64,000 bases of DNA from Phanerochaete sordida. Lineage: Eukaryota; Basidiomycota; Agaricomycetes; Polyporales; Phanerochaetaceae. The position numbers were made by a program, and so were the translations under genes. Location of the stretch: the NCBI GenBank assembly GCA_019973155.2, contig BPQB01000023.1:310001-374000 (forward strand). Reading direction: 5' to 3'. This document shows positions 1-10,740 of the stretch, in pieces. The notes beneath the pieces are model-generated. The model had not been told where the DNA came from. It saw only the letters and a list, made by a program, of their open reading frames with translations, and did no database searches. The first letter of the stretch is position 1. Each line of letters opens with the position of its first letter.

Positions 1-263
1 ATCCTAGCTTCATGTTCGATGGTCGATATGTCGCCACCTCTGTATTTGCAGACCACCTCCCGCTCGACCGAGGGATCTTGAGAGGAGCGTATCACGCCTC
101 TGAGGACAGTGGCCCGTTGTGACGACAGGATCTTCGTGCCGACGAACTCCAGAGGTCCTTGCCAGTGAAAGGGCGCGGAGCCAACAGCGTTGAGGGGCTG
201 AATGCCGAAGGGGAGAGCCATGCAGATACGGACGAGATCGAAGGTGAGCGTTGCGGAAGACAT
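1..263 (-). CDS. Kinase-like (predicted pseudokinase) protein, copy 1, 3' truncated by window edge
   Basis: The ATG is at 263 and about 87 codons are visible before the window ends. The protein begins MSSATLTFDLVRICMALPFG and continues into the segment holding the VVCKY lysine and the IEHEA glutamate, the same N-terminal lobe layout as the copies at 478-1543 and 5363-6442. The VVCKY lysine probably corresponds to the kinase beta-3 lysine and the IEHEA glutamate to the alpha-C glutamate. The catalytic region lies outside the window, so its activity state cannot be judged. It is head-to-tail with copy 2, only about 215 bp downstream of that gene's stop, which points to tandem duplication. The sense frame runs off the edge, and long open frames here in other phases are shadows. 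Confidence 0.75.
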   Translation of the reverse strand, partial: MSSATLTFDLVRICMALPFGIQPLNAVGSAPFHWQGPLEFVGTKILSSQRATVLRGVIRSSQDPSVEREVVCKYRGGDISTIEHEAR

Positions 264-477
264 TGCACAGCGGATGTTGTTGTTTGGAGTAAGCGGTAGA
301 GATGATAAACGCGCCACAACGACTCGTCGAGTGTGAGTTCAACAATCACGCCAAATACGGAGTACAAGGGCAAGGCCGGAAAGCGATTATGTTCATGGCC
401 ACGCAACGCCGATGATAGTGCATATAGTGACAAGTACGAGGACGCATATTTCCACAGACAAGACCGCCCCGGGCTGC

Positions 478-1543
478 TTAAGAGCTGCCTGAAGGACCTG
501 CTTCATTCTCGGCCTCCTCCTGTGGCGTGCGCTGATTAGGCTCGTACTCCTGCTTCATAGCCCTAGGATCTCCGATGCGCGAGAAGCGATGTTCATACTG
601 CGCGTAGTAGTGTTCAAGAGCGTCCTTGGCCCTCTGCGTGACCTCCTCCACGACGTCCGGCGCCCGAGAGTAGGAGAGCTTCTCGAGGTACCACTTGGCC
701 AGATCCTCGTAGCACGGAAAGCTGAATATGTGCACGTACGTCCCCATGAACGGGAAGAACCCTACGCGATCCCGTGGTCAGACTCCGGCCGCGAGTATAT
801 CGGCGCGCTACGTACGACACGTCCACAGCCCGAGCTGCTGCATGACGTCGTACATCTCGTCGCAACCGTAGTCGTACCGCGAGGGCTCCCACGCCCAGAC
901 GTCGATCTCCGGGCTGGCGTCGCAGTCGTGCGCGCACGCACGGGCGAAATCGACGATACGCACCTGGCCGTCGGCGGAGACGAGGACATGATTGTCTCGG
1001 AAGGCGCAGTGCCTGAGCCCCGAAAAGTGGATTTTGAGCATCGCGACCGCGATTTCTCCCCTGTGGCCAATGTATGTCAGAAGAGATTGGGTGGAGTCTG
1101 GGAACATACCTGGTCCTGATTGGCCCCTTCCATAAATCCCATTTGCGGTCTTCTGCGAAGTATTCGAGGATAATACACGCAGCGTCCAGTTTCCTACCTT
1201 TCCAGTCATAACAAGTTCCTTTGAAGAGCCCGTAGAAGCGGGGCACGGCGATGCCCTGGAGCTCGCTCAGCTGGTCCTCGTAAATGCGAGCTTCGTGTTC
1301 TATGCTCGAGATGTCGCCATCGCTGTATTTGCACACCACGTCCAGCTCGACGGAAGGGTCTTGAGAAGAGCGCATCGTGCCCCTGATGACTGTGGCGTGA
1401 TCCGAAGTCATGGTCTCCGTGCCGACGAACTGCTGGGGTCCTCGAAAGGGCGTGGCGCCGACAGCGGTGAGGGGTAGAAGGCCGGCGGGGAGCGCCCCGC
1501 CAATACGGAGGAGATCGAAGGTGAGCGTCGCGGCAGAAGCCAT
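478..1543 (-). CDS. Kinase-like (predicted pseudokinase) protein, copy 2
   Basis: Three exons (1543-1110, 1060-816, 761-478) give about 320 aa; both introns (49 and 54 nt) have GT-AG ends and correct phase. Exon 2 is exactly 245 nt in this copy and in the two plus-strand copies. Domain order: beta-3-like lysine in VVCKY (about residue 75), glutamate in SIEHEA, hinge-like IILEYF, then a catalytic-loop equivalent RHCAFRDNHVLVS and VRIVDFARA. Aligned with fungal kinases (HGDxHPRN, DFG), the catalytic Asp is Ala and the metal-binding Asn is His, while the DFG Asp is kept. The C-terminal part (YVHIFSFP, then a charged helix) is shared only within this family. Function is unknown; a catalytically dead, protein-binding role is inference. 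The start was chosen at the ATG shared by copies 1, 2 and 4; an upstream extension has no ATG. Confidence 0.8.
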
Positions 1544-2014
1544 TACAGAGAAGAGAGATGTTGCTGAGACTGTGTTTTCGGGAGGGGATAGACAGCACGC
1601 CACACCCATTCGGCGAGCGCGTAGTTCGAGTCCAAGTTGGCCGCGCTTAAGACGACCACGCGGCGTCGACATCCGTGGCTTTGCCATAGACGGCAAAAGA
1701 GTAGAAGTCTAGGGGCGTGCCGAAGCGTCAGATGAGAGCCAAAGCATCACAACTCAAGCGCGAGGGAACTACGGTTACATGTACCAATTTTGAACTTCTT
1801 ACTTATACGTTCGCCAAATTTGTGGTCTGAGCCATTGTACACCCCTTTCAGTGATGTGCTCTGATACGTCAAGATGAAATGCACAATCAAATTGACGTTC
1901 AATTCTGCAGCGAGGCAACCTGAAGCGACTGCGTACGATAATTTAGCATACTCGCGGAAAAGACGATGATGATACAGCTGAAGTACCGCGGCCGACGGCA
2001 ATGCCGGAGGATGT
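1544..2014. other. Intergenic, 3' side of F-box gene and 5' side of kinase-like copy 2
   Basis: The first ~180 bp next to the kinase-like start are similar to the sequence upstream of the plus-strand copy at 5363 (for example the shared CTCTTTTGCCG stretch), so the duplicated block includes promoter or 5' leader. The rest is AT-richer and holds no gene I can support. Confidence 0.6.
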
Positions 2015-3243
2015 TCAATGCATGGTGGACATGATGAGCGCCATGAGCATGATTGTCGTCGTCGTGGTCGATGACGCTGCCGCCATAGCCATCAGGTCTT
2101 CCGCCTCCTCGTCGAGATCGTCGATGAAGAGGTCCTCCTCCTCTTCGTCCCAGTATCCGTACTCGTCGTCCTCCTCGTCCCAGAGGGCTGCGTCGTTGGC
2201 GTCGTCCCAGTACAGGTCGTCGACCATGAAAGGGTGAGGACCATGCCAGGTCGGGTCATCCCTACGCAACCGTCAGCGCCGCGCCAGCTGTGAAATCCGA
2301 TGGTGTACACACCCATCAGGATAGTTCTCGTACACGACCTTGTCTGTAGCGATCTTCGGGAACTGCGCGTCGTCCATGCGCCGCATGCTGCTCTCCTTGG
2401 CCTGCGCGACGCGGCCTAGGCAGTGCACTTTTTCGAATGTTGCGCCCATCAAGAGCGTGCGCACGCGAGCGGCGTCCTCCAAGAGCGCCATGTTCAGAGA
2501 GTCCTGGTCGAGAAAGACGTCGTGCAGGGTGGACGAGCGTGCGAGCGCGTCAAGCGTCGCAGAGTGCTCGGTGGTGTAGCCAGAGGCACAGTGCACTTCT
2601 GTCTGTGGAATTGTTAGCACGAATTTACGCTCATGTCGGCTGGACGCTTTGGCGGTAGCCATATGAGGCGCGAGATAGACCGGAAACTCACCAAGCGCGG
2701 CCATTTCGCAATCTGCGTCTCCAAAAGAGCCCGTAGCTCATTGACCTTCTTGTTGCTATATGCGTAGCGGTTTTCGAGGTAAAGGCGGGTGGGGCTGAAG
2801 AGCAGAAGCGCTTTCTTGATTCCGACGATGCTCTCGTTGCTCTTCACGCTCACGTAGAAGTAGAGTGTCTCGACGTTTGGACATGCGGCTGCGATAGTCG
2901 TCATATCTTTGCCATATCCGCCAAAGATCTTGAGTTGGCGCACGGCGTTGCCGAGGGCGGGCGCGGCCTTGAGGAGCGCAGCAACGGTGGAGGCGTGTGC
3001 TGGCGTGCGGACTGAGAGCGAGGCGTAGAGCAGCGGCGACGCGATGCGCAGCCAGCGCTTGCAGACGAGCAGCAGGTCTTGACAGGGCGGCTTGTCGCGC
3101 TTCTGTACCGAGTACATCGACCCGCGCACATGCGAGTGCCTGCGCGTGCGGAAACCGCAGAAGTCGTCGGCCGAGAGATGGAAGGAATAGCTGAGGATGT
3201 CGCGCACGAGCTCCTCGGGCAGCGACAGGATCGTCGTGGTCAT
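2015..3243 (-). CDS. F-box-like protein with acidic C-terminal tail
   Basis: Three exons (3243-2692, 2602-2313, 2261-2015) give 362 aa; both introns fit GT-AG and phase. The N-terminus has an F-box-like stretch: LSLPEELVRDILSYSF, then after a variable insert LLLVCKRWLRIASPLLYASL. F-box proteins act as substrate adaptors of SCF ubiquitin ligases by binding Skp1. The middle holds leucine-rich strands typical of the large fungal F-box families, and the last 60 residues are strikingly acidic (DDLYWDDANDAALWDEEDDE and following). The ATG at 3243 was chosen because the extension to 3276 starts with TTG. A paralogue lies at 12426-13320. The gene sits between the minus-strand and plus-strand kinase-like copies; a functional link is possible but unproven. 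The F-box call is moderate, and the exon structure is well supported. Confidence 0.75.
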
Positions 3244-3914
3244 CGCGGGGGCGGTCTTTCTCGTCGTCGTCGGCAAGGATGGTGGTGGTTGCAGTGCAAG
3301 GTACGAAATGAGTTTGACGGATACGGCAGGGACGGAAGGCTCCCGAGTCCCCTAAATGAATCTGGTCACGGTAGTCACAGGTACGTCACCGACGTCACGA
3401 GGGCGTGTCGCGTCGCGTCGCGTGGAGCTCGCGTAGTGACCAACCCCAACAAGCGATCCAAGCACCCTGCGCGAAGCTGCCGCAAAGGGCTCATGAAGCC
3501 AGATGCACGAAGCTGGCAAGATGGGAGTAAGTAGGGGAGAAAGAGTCGTGGGTGAGTCCGAGTCGTCTCGCGAACAAGCAAAGTGCTAAACTTCAGGATC
3601 TCGGTGTACTACCTGTCGGCTTTCAGGATGTGCGAGCCGAGAGAGCGAGGCCTGGAGCTAAATAACCGACAAGTAGAAAGCTTTGTGAGTAACAGGAACA
3701 GCTTTTCAGTGAGTAAGTACGCATCGAAGAACGTGTCGCGTGGGCGTATAGGCGCAGGCTGGAGGGAGGCACGGTCTGTTGATGGCGCCTGCGCAATGCA
3801 GGTCAGTGCATCGTAACTGTCCTTCAACTGCTTGCGGATGGCGTACTTCTTTACCTCCTTCATTGGCCAAGTCGACTCTCTCATTCCCTCCACCTTACGC
3901 TCCTGATAGTCCAG
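3244..3914. promoter_or_regulatory. Divergent promoter region between F-box gene and kinase-like copy 3
   Basis: The 670-bp divergent intergenic region contains two direct ACGTCAC elements at 3383-3389 and 3392-3398, spaced 9 bp start to start. These match the half-site of CRE/ATF-type bZIP binding sites. Binding and regulation are inference. No coding region could be supported here. Confidence 0.4.
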
Positions 3915-5007
3915 ATGACAAGGCTCTCCATCGATGCCACTTCACTCGACTCCTATACCGTGTATATTCCATCTACTGGCTTGCCAGTCCTCATTGCCCA
4001 GAGTGGCACCACCCCACTTCGAGGATCCCAAACATTCACAGCTCGCCGTGTCACTTCTGACGGTCATTGGGTAGGCACTCTACGCTCCTCAAATGGCGCA
4101 AGTTCTTCCGCGCGGCAAGTTGTCTGCAAGTACCGCAGTCATCGCAACTTCTCAAGTATCGAGCGCGAGGCCCACTTCTACCAAACAAAGCTCTTCCAGT
4201 TGCAGGGCGTCGCTGTTCCTCGCTTTTATGGACTCTTCAAAGGGCATTATGATGAGGGTGGGTACAGACAGGACGTTGCCTGTATTCTCCTCGAGTATTT
4301 CGAGGGAGACGCTACTAGCATATGGAACATTGCCAAAAAATCACTCAAGTTGAGGTGCGCTACGAGCCGACGTCAACTAAATCACTCCTTACTAACATGC
4401 TCTTCCTCATAGAGAGCAAGTAGCAGGCGCGATGCTCAAAATTCACCTCGCAGGGCTCAGCCTAGGCGAGTTGGATGCTGAGCACTTTCTCCTCTCCGAC
4501 GCTGGCGAGGTCCGCATCGTCAACTTTGGACGCGCGAACGTGCACAAGTGCCACGCCAAAAAGGAGCTTGACGTCCAGGCGTGGGAGCCCAAGCAGCAAG
4601 ACTACGACTGCAACGAGTTGTACCTTCTCATGCAGGAATTCGAGCTGTGGACGCCAGGTGTGTGCCATGCCCACATGTCCGCAGCCTAGCTTTAACCTTT
4701 CATTCAAACAGGATCATTCACGTTTTTGAACTCGGAGTGGCCCATATTCAGTTATCCGACCTATGAACACTTGGTTGAGTTCTACTTCAGATGTCCTCCT
4801 CATCACCCAGCCATGATAGAAGAGGTCGAGGAATTCGCGCAAGAAGCCAGGGAGGCCCTCGACCGCTTCTACGCGCAGTACGAAGAACGCTTCCCGCTTA
4901 TCGGAGACCCCAGAATGATCAAACCGAAAGCCGGGAACGACTCGAATACTGCTTCGAGTCCTTCGCTTGGTCGTAGGCTGCAGCAGTTCTTCTCGTCTGC
5001 ACGTTGA
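3915..5007 (+). CDS. Kinase-like (predicted pseudokinase) protein, copy 3, divergent member
   Basis: Three exons (3915-4354, 4413-4657, 4712-5007) give about 326 aa. Intron 1 has a clear CTAAC branch-point-like motif, and exon 2 is again 245 nt. The beta-3-like lysine is in VVCKY and the alpha-C-like glutamate in SIEREAHF. The hinge is ILLEYFEG. The catalytic-loop equivalent reads LGELDAEHFLLS and the DFG equivalent is VNFGRA, so catalytic Asp is Glu, Asn is His and the DFG Asp is Asn. This copy is therefore more degenerate at the active site than copies 2 and 4, yet its frame is fully open, which suggests selection on a non-catalytic role. The N-terminal ~50 residues are not similar to the other copies. 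It is in tandem with copy 4. Confidence 0.8.
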
Positions 5008-5362
5008 CTCTTTTCGTAAGGGAGATCGGAAATTACTTCACTCATGTGTAGGTCAAACGCTCAGAATTGATACGTACATGTAAACCCAGCCCCCTGTGGC
5101 TTGGGCCTGGGTTGTAATGCTTTGGCAACCGTCGTCTCCCATCTTTATCTTACGCATTGGATCATCAGGCGGCTTCGCCACGCCCCTAGGCGTAGACTCT
5201 TTTGCCGCTTATGGCAAAGCCTCGGATGTGGACGCCGCATTGTTCTGCTCAGACGCGGCCAACTTGATGTTGAACTCGAACCACGCGCTCGTCGCTGTGG
5301 CGTGTTTCGTAAACTCGCCCAGAAAAAACTCCCAGATTCACCAACACGCCTTCCTTCCCGCA
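5008..5362. other. Intergenic upstream of kinase-like copy 4
   Basis: The proximal part (about 5180-5362) is similar to the region upstream of minus-strand copy 2. An open frame runs from 5096 into the gene but begins with GTG and has no family support, so I read it as 5' leader rather than protein. Confidence 0.5.
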
Positions 5363-6442
5363 ATGACTTCTGCAACGCTTACCTTCGATCTTGTCGATAT
5401 CGATATGGCTCTCCCCTTCGGCCTCCAACCCCTCACCTCTGTGGGTGCCACGCCCTTTCAAGGACCCCAGCAGTTCATCGGCACCGAGATCATGACTTCG
5501 AATCGCGCTACGGTCATCAGAGGCATGATGCGTTCTTTTCAAGACCCCTCGGTCGAGCGTGAGGTGGTCTGCAAATACCGAGATGGCGATATCTCAACCA
5601 TCGAACATGAAGCTAGCCTCTACGACGACCAGCTGCGCGATCTCCAGGGCGTCTGCGTCCCCCACTTCTACGGGCTCTTCAAAGGAACGCGCTATGACAG
5701 GGAAGGGAAGAAGCTGGATGTTGCGTGCATTATCCTCGAATACTTCGAAGAGCATCGTAAATGGGACCTGTGGAAAGGTCCCATCCAGACCCGGTATGTT
5801 CCCGTACTTCGTGACCGACCTCCGAGTCTTCTGATATACGGCGACTACAGAGGGGAAATCGCGGTTGCGATGCTCAAAATCCATTTTTCAGGGCTCAGGC
5901 ACTGCGCCTTCCGAGATGAGCATGTCCTTGTCTCTGCAGACGGCCAGGTGCGCATCGTTGATTTCGCCCGCGCGTGCGAGCACGACTGCGATGCCAGCCC
6001 GAAGATCACGGTCTGGGAGTGGGAACCGTCGCGGTCCAGCTACGGCTGCAACGAGATGTACGACGTCATGCGGCTGCTCGGGCTGTGGACACCTGGTACG
6101 TAGCGCGCCCGTATGCTTACGGTTCGATACTGATCTCGCTATCGAGTAGGCTTCTTCCCGTTCATGGGGACGTACGTGCACATATTCAGCTTCCCGTACC
6201 ACGAGGACCTGGCCAAATGGTATCTCGAGAAGCTCTCCTCCTCTCGTGCGCCGAATATCGTAGAAGAGATCACGCAGAGGGCCAAAGAGACTCTCGAACA
6301 CTACTACGCTCAGTATGAAGATCGCTTCCCGCACATTGGAGATCCCAGGAAGCTCAAGGAGGAACGCGATGAACTTAAGCAGCGGGAGTTGAAGAAGAAG
6401 GAGGCCGCCGAGAATGAAACAGGTCCTTCAGGCAGCCCTTAG
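5363..6442 (+). CDS. Kinase-like (predicted pseudokinase) protein, copy 4
   Basis: Three exons (5363-5793, 5851-6095, 6150-6442) give about 322 aa. Intron 1 (57 nt) is a multiple of three without a stop, so retention would keep the frame; splicing is supported by the GTATGT donor, the TACAG acceptor and alignment with copy 2. Key residues: VVCKY lysine, TIEHEA glutamate, IILEYFEE hinge, RHCAFRDEHVLVS in place of the catalytic loop (Asp to Ala, Asn to His), VRIVDFARA with the metal-binding Asp kept. Very similar to copy 2 over the whole gene and in about 180 bp upstream, but in opposite orientation, so the two form an inverted duplication about 3.8 kb apart. The C-terminus is a charged helix rich in Lys and Glu. 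Confidence 0.8.
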
Positions 6443-6903
6443 ACAACCTGCGTCGGTTTTATCTGTGGGTACGGATGTCTCGCTTGTACTTGTATCTATT
6501 GTGGCGCGCCACAAGCAAACATCTTAGCATCGTTGGGCTGGAATGGAATTGAGTGAATAAACCGCGGCCTTTCCAGGCTGAAGTAATGAGGTCTCCGTCG
6601 CATACGCGCATCGCACCATCATACCGAGTACTTTTTTGAGTTGTACACTATCACTAGGACACGTTACGCACGATGAGGAACTGGAAGGGCACATGACAGT
6701 ACCCACTCATGCGTTTGTTTCCGGTGGTCACGCATCGCTCATTCAAACGCTGGCTGAAGGTGCAAGATGTATTGGAATAGAGAAGTTGATGTACATCATT
6801 GACCGCAACCATCTTCATGGGTACGACATGTATCAGTCTGCATCTAGTAGGGTACCTCTATGTCGTAAAATCAGACCAAGCCCGCGGGGCCGCTAGGGCG
6901 AGC
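6443..6903. other. Intergenic, convergent 3' region
   Basis: Lies between the 3' ends of kinase-like copy 4 (plus) and the MFS gene (minus). It should hold both polyadenylation regions. I see no gene. Confidence 0.6.
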
Positions 6904-9103
6904 TCAGCGCCCCTCGGCTTTTCGCTCCTCACGCTGCTCACCCCACTCGCGCCAGCGGCCCCCGCGCCACCAAACGAGAAGGATGAGCAGCTCAGCAATG
7001 CACAGCCAGCCGGCCCACAGAGAGTACAAGCCGCCGTCGCCGATGCTGTTCTGTAATGGCACAGCGATCTCGGCGGCGACGAAGCCCAGCGTACCGCGGA
7101 AGCAGCTGTTGAGCGCGACCGCAGACGAAGACCGACCGGCGTTTGCGTCGACGATGTACGCCAGAGTGCTCGAGTATATCGATCTATGGAGATGTCAGGA
7201 TCGGTGGGAGACGTCGGTGATAAGCGGGCGTACATTGAAAAGAAGCCTGCGAGGAAGAGCATCACACAAATCGCGGAGACGTTGACGTGCTCCTCGCATA
7301 CCCATCCGTAGCCGAGCACCGCGGGTGGAACGAAGAGCATAAAGACACGCGTCGAGAGGAGGCGCATCTACACGAAGGTCAGTCATGCATCGCACTTGAC
7401 AGCGTACGAGCTCACCTCGGGTTGGCTACTACCACCAGACTTCGCCTTCAATTTATTGTACACGCGATCTGACCATCGTCCGCCGAGTATACTGCCAAGC
7501 ATGCTCCCTGTCTCCGCATCAGCCCACCACGATCATCAGCCTCAATATCGGACCGCTCACCGACACCATAGCTCAGCAGCACCAGCCCGATCTTGAGCGC
7601 GTCGTACCCATACTTGTCCCCGAGCGTGCGCGCGCACGTGTACGCGATGCAGTACGAGAAACCGTAGATGAGCCCGCTCGCGCTCAGAATCGCGACGTTG
7701 TTCAGCCGCCATAGCACGAGTAGCATCGGCCTGATGGGGTTCACGTCCCGCAGCGAGAGCCGCACCTCGCGCAGCTCCGCCTGTGCCCGCGCCGGGGACG
7801 GCGTCGCCGCCGTAGGCATGACCTCGACGATCGCCTGCGAGTCCGCGGGGGATGGCGCGCGGGGCACTTCTTCGCGCTCGTCCTTCTTATCGTCCCCCTT
7901 GCGCTCCTCGTCCACGCGCGGCTTCTCGTCCGCGGCGCTCTTCTCAGGAAGGCCCTCGACGATGGTCGCCTCTTCGCGTGCGCGCTTCTCGCGCTCGAGC
8001 TCACGGAGGGCGCGGCGCGCGGCATCGCGACGACGGCGGCGCACCGCCGCGTTGTACACCATGCTGCGCTCGCGTCGGAAGGTGTCCTCGAACGCGAGGA
8101 ACGCCAGCACGCAAAGCCCCGTGAAGATTGCGAGGAAATAAAACGTCGCGCGCCAGCTCAGGCCCTGCGTGAGCGCACCTCCGAGCAGCGGGCCGAGCGA
8201 GACGCCGATGAGCGGTGCGCTTCCTGGCTGTGAGTAGGCGGAGATGGCGACGAAGGAGGATGCATACCAGTAGTAGATGCCCATCATTGTACCACGCTCA
8301 TGCGGCTCATATATGTCCGCCAGCGTTGCGGCGCCGATGGAGATCACGGCTGCACCACTGCGGCCATCCTTTAATTCGAGGCGCGGAATTGCAAGGCAAA
8401 GTAATACGCACCCTGCACCTTGTAGACATCTCATGCCTATCAGCACGCTGATACTCTTGGCGGTGCCCGCAACGATGCATCCGACCATACAGATGGCCAT
8501 GGACACCAGGTAGACTTTCTACGCAGTGGCGGCAGCAAACGTTAGCACTTATCGCGCTATCGCACTTCGGGACACGAGTGCACCTTTCGCCCCACGATCT
8601 CGGAGACCGCGCTCCAGATAATCGGGAAGCCACCTTGGATAAGGATGAATATGGACAGGCTGAGCGAGATGCTCCCGGAAGACGTGTGCAAGTCACGTTC
8701 GACCTCTGCAATGCCGGCTGTGGTCCGATGGTGAGCGGGTCAGGCGGAGCGTCGGTCCGGATGGCATGCACGAGACGCACGGTTGTAAATATTCCCTCCT
8801 AGCCCCGCAATGGTCGACGCAGCAGAGACCAGGATCAAGACGAACAACTGCACAACGACTTCAGCGTCCTACTGGCGAGATCGGCGGACTATGTGCGGGA
8901 CGCACCTTTTTTCTCCGAGACCACTCGCGTGGGTCGTTTTCCACAGCAACATGTTCGATGTCGAACTTCGGCTGTGAAGCCTGCCGGTGGTCAGCCTGCG
9001 CATCGAAGGCTCCTTTCTCGACATCATGGGCATCAGCGTGTGCGTGTATCGTCGGCGTCGGAGTGACCGCGAGGGAAGGCGCCTGGGTCGTAGCAGGAGT
9101 CAT
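6904..9103 (-). CDS. MFS transporter, DHA1 family, Qdr/Dtr1-like
   Basis: Nine exons (9103-8906, 8847-8781, 8717-8584, 8518-8412, 8357-8268, 8219-7561, 7507-7416, 7367-7234, 7183-6904) splice in phase to about 586 aa. Predicted role: proton-driven plasma-membrane export of drugs, weak acids or polyamines. Features in order: hydrophilic N-terminus; first helix LFVLILVSAASTIAG; IYNPGIAEVERDLHTSS; SEIVGRK loop; LQGAGGAAVISIGAATLADI; SLGPLLGGALTQGLSWRATF; a long charged central loop (about residues 250-340, RRERSMVYN start) as in Qdr3/Dtr1; YSSTLAYIVDANAGRSS; and C-terminal RWREWGEQ. The 48-nt intron at 8267-8220 is in frame and could be retained. Splicing it gives the family-like IYYCAPLIGVSLGP. 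The substrate is unknown. Confidence 0.85.
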
Positions 9104-10495
9104 CACAGAGTCGCGTGCAGCAAAGAACTGGATCACGGCGTTCGAGCGTCGAGACGTCTGCAGCGAGGAGCGTATAAGCGAGCGGGACAACTTGCAGAGA
9201 ATCGCTCGCAATTCGCGTCGGACGAGGCTATGCCGCGCGGTTCATACAACGCCGTAGTACAGCGGGGCGAGCAAAGCAAAGGGGCATGCGCCCGCAATTC
9301 TGCGGCCTTATAGGCGGGCCTCCACGCAGCAAGTGGAACGCCGGGCGCAAAGCAGACGCCACAAAGGGACCAGCGAAGGCCTGTCGCGCGAGGAAGCCCA
9401 CGAATGAGAAGGCTTCGGTGCAGAGTACCGACGTCGCACCTGCCGCCTGTGCCCCTCGACCTGCCGCCCGGTGCCGCTAAACGACGACTCGTAGCGTCGT
9501 TGTTACGTAGGTGGGGCACTGCAGCGGCAGAAGCGGGCGTATGGAGGGGGAGCGAGGGGGATGAAAAGACGTACCGGGCACTCTGGGTCGCGGTACACGC
9601 CGAGACACCGTACAAAGCTCGCGCGGATGCCTGCAGGGAGCACAAGACAGGTTCGCGGAGGGCGCAAGGCAGGTGGACGTCTGCGAAAGAGGGTACACGG
9701 AGTATCTTACGCGCCATTTTTGCGCCCTCGTCCCGTCTGCCGTTCCGCCGTGGCCTGCGAGAGTGGCATAGACGACCAGGAGGGAGAGATAAGAGGCTTT
9801 TACTCGGAGATCCTCGGCCGAAGAAGTGAGAGGAGAATAGGCCTGCAGACATGTGAGTAAACGAGAGCGTTTCAGGAAAGCAGTACTCACATGAGACGAG
9901 ACAGTGCGGTCGGTATTGTACCGGCAAGCTGCATGGTTCTTCGGTACGTAAGCTGCACGCCGGGTAGAACAAGCGGCAGACACTTGCAAGCGTGTTCTCA
10001 CGAAATGGGGTCATGTCGTACGGTAGGTCGGTAGCTTTATGAAGAGAGGATCATGACGACGGGATCCTTCTCCCACCAGCGAGCCGCCAGGCCTGTATTC
10101 ATGTAGACTCGGAAAGACGCAAGGTCACAAAAGATACTTTCGACTTCGACAACCATTGCCAGCATTTGGAATGGTGTTGCATGAGCTCGTGATCATAGGA
10201 GACATGGATGACAAGAGATGACGTACAGACCATCCCATCCTATCGCGCAGCCGTGCATGAAATGCGACTTTGAGACGAGGAAGACATGAGTGCGGAGTGC
10301 AACTTGCAATGCGCTCAACCCCCGCGCACGATTATCATCATTGAGTATACCACGAACCATATACCGTAGCCTTCGCCTCGAGAGAGAAAAACATCGCAGC
10401 CGGTACAGGGTCTATTCTATCTTCTGAGAGTTTGTGCGACAACTGCATCTGCTAAGCAGCAAAATAGAGGCAAGAAAAAGATCATCGTTCAGGAG
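9104..10495. other. Long intergenic region upstream of MFS gene
   Basis: About 1.4 kb. The half next to the MFS start is GC-rich and open in several frames on both strands, but none of the frames looks like a known family. It probably holds the MFS promoter and the region beyond the tRNA. I see no supported gene. Confidence 0.5.
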
Positions 10496-10500
10496 AAAAA
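10496..10500 (-). terminator. RNA polymerase III terminator
   Basis: A run of five A on the plus strand, read as five T on the transcript strand, starts 3 nt beyond the tRNA 3' end, as expected of a Pol III stop. Confidence 0.7.
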
Positions 10501-10502
10501 TA

Positions 10503-10587
10503 TGGTTCGACTGGGGCTCGAACCCAGGGCCTCCTGTGCTATCACGTGATGTGAGACAGATGTGATAACCAACTACACCATCGAACC
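10503..10587 (-). tRNA. tRNA-Val(CAC) with an 11-nt intron
   Basis: The acceptor stem GGTTCGA/TCGAACC pairs fully. The D arm holds TGGTGTAGTTGG (A box). The anticodon stem is TCTGT/ACAGG with loop CTCACA..C, giving anticodon CAC. The T arm is CTGGG-TTCGAGC-CCCAG (B box). The 18 nt between the anticodon stem strands exceed a 7-nt loop by 11 nt, which places an 11-nt intron (TCACGTGATAG) one base after the anticodon, the usual eukaryotic position. The discriminator is A and no CCA is encoded. Decodes GUG valine codons. Confidence 0.9.
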
Positions 10588-10740
10588 TTGGGAGTTGTGC
10601 GGTGTTGGCACATTGGTGGACGCCCGAACTCGCTTTCTGCGTCATTCTACCCCGTCTTCTAGTCTCAACCTACCTCAACCAAACTTGAACAGACACTCTT
10701 CATCGACATTTAACAATACCATCCTTTGCCAGTTTCCACT

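Noticed and set aside
5096..5362. In-frame 5' extension of kinase-like copy 4 (and TTG/GTG-led extensions of other genes)
   Set aside because: The extension starts with GTG, not ATG, and copies 1, 2 and 4 share the ATG before SATLTFDL/AATLTFDL. Similar non-ATG extensions of the F-box, IWR1 and MFS frames were dropped for the same reason.
9133..10014. 293-codon minus-strand open frame upstream of the MFS gene
   Set aside because: No family features, an equally open plus-strand frame at 9404-9829, and Cys/Arg/Ser-rich composition typical of chance frames in GC-rich promoter DNA.
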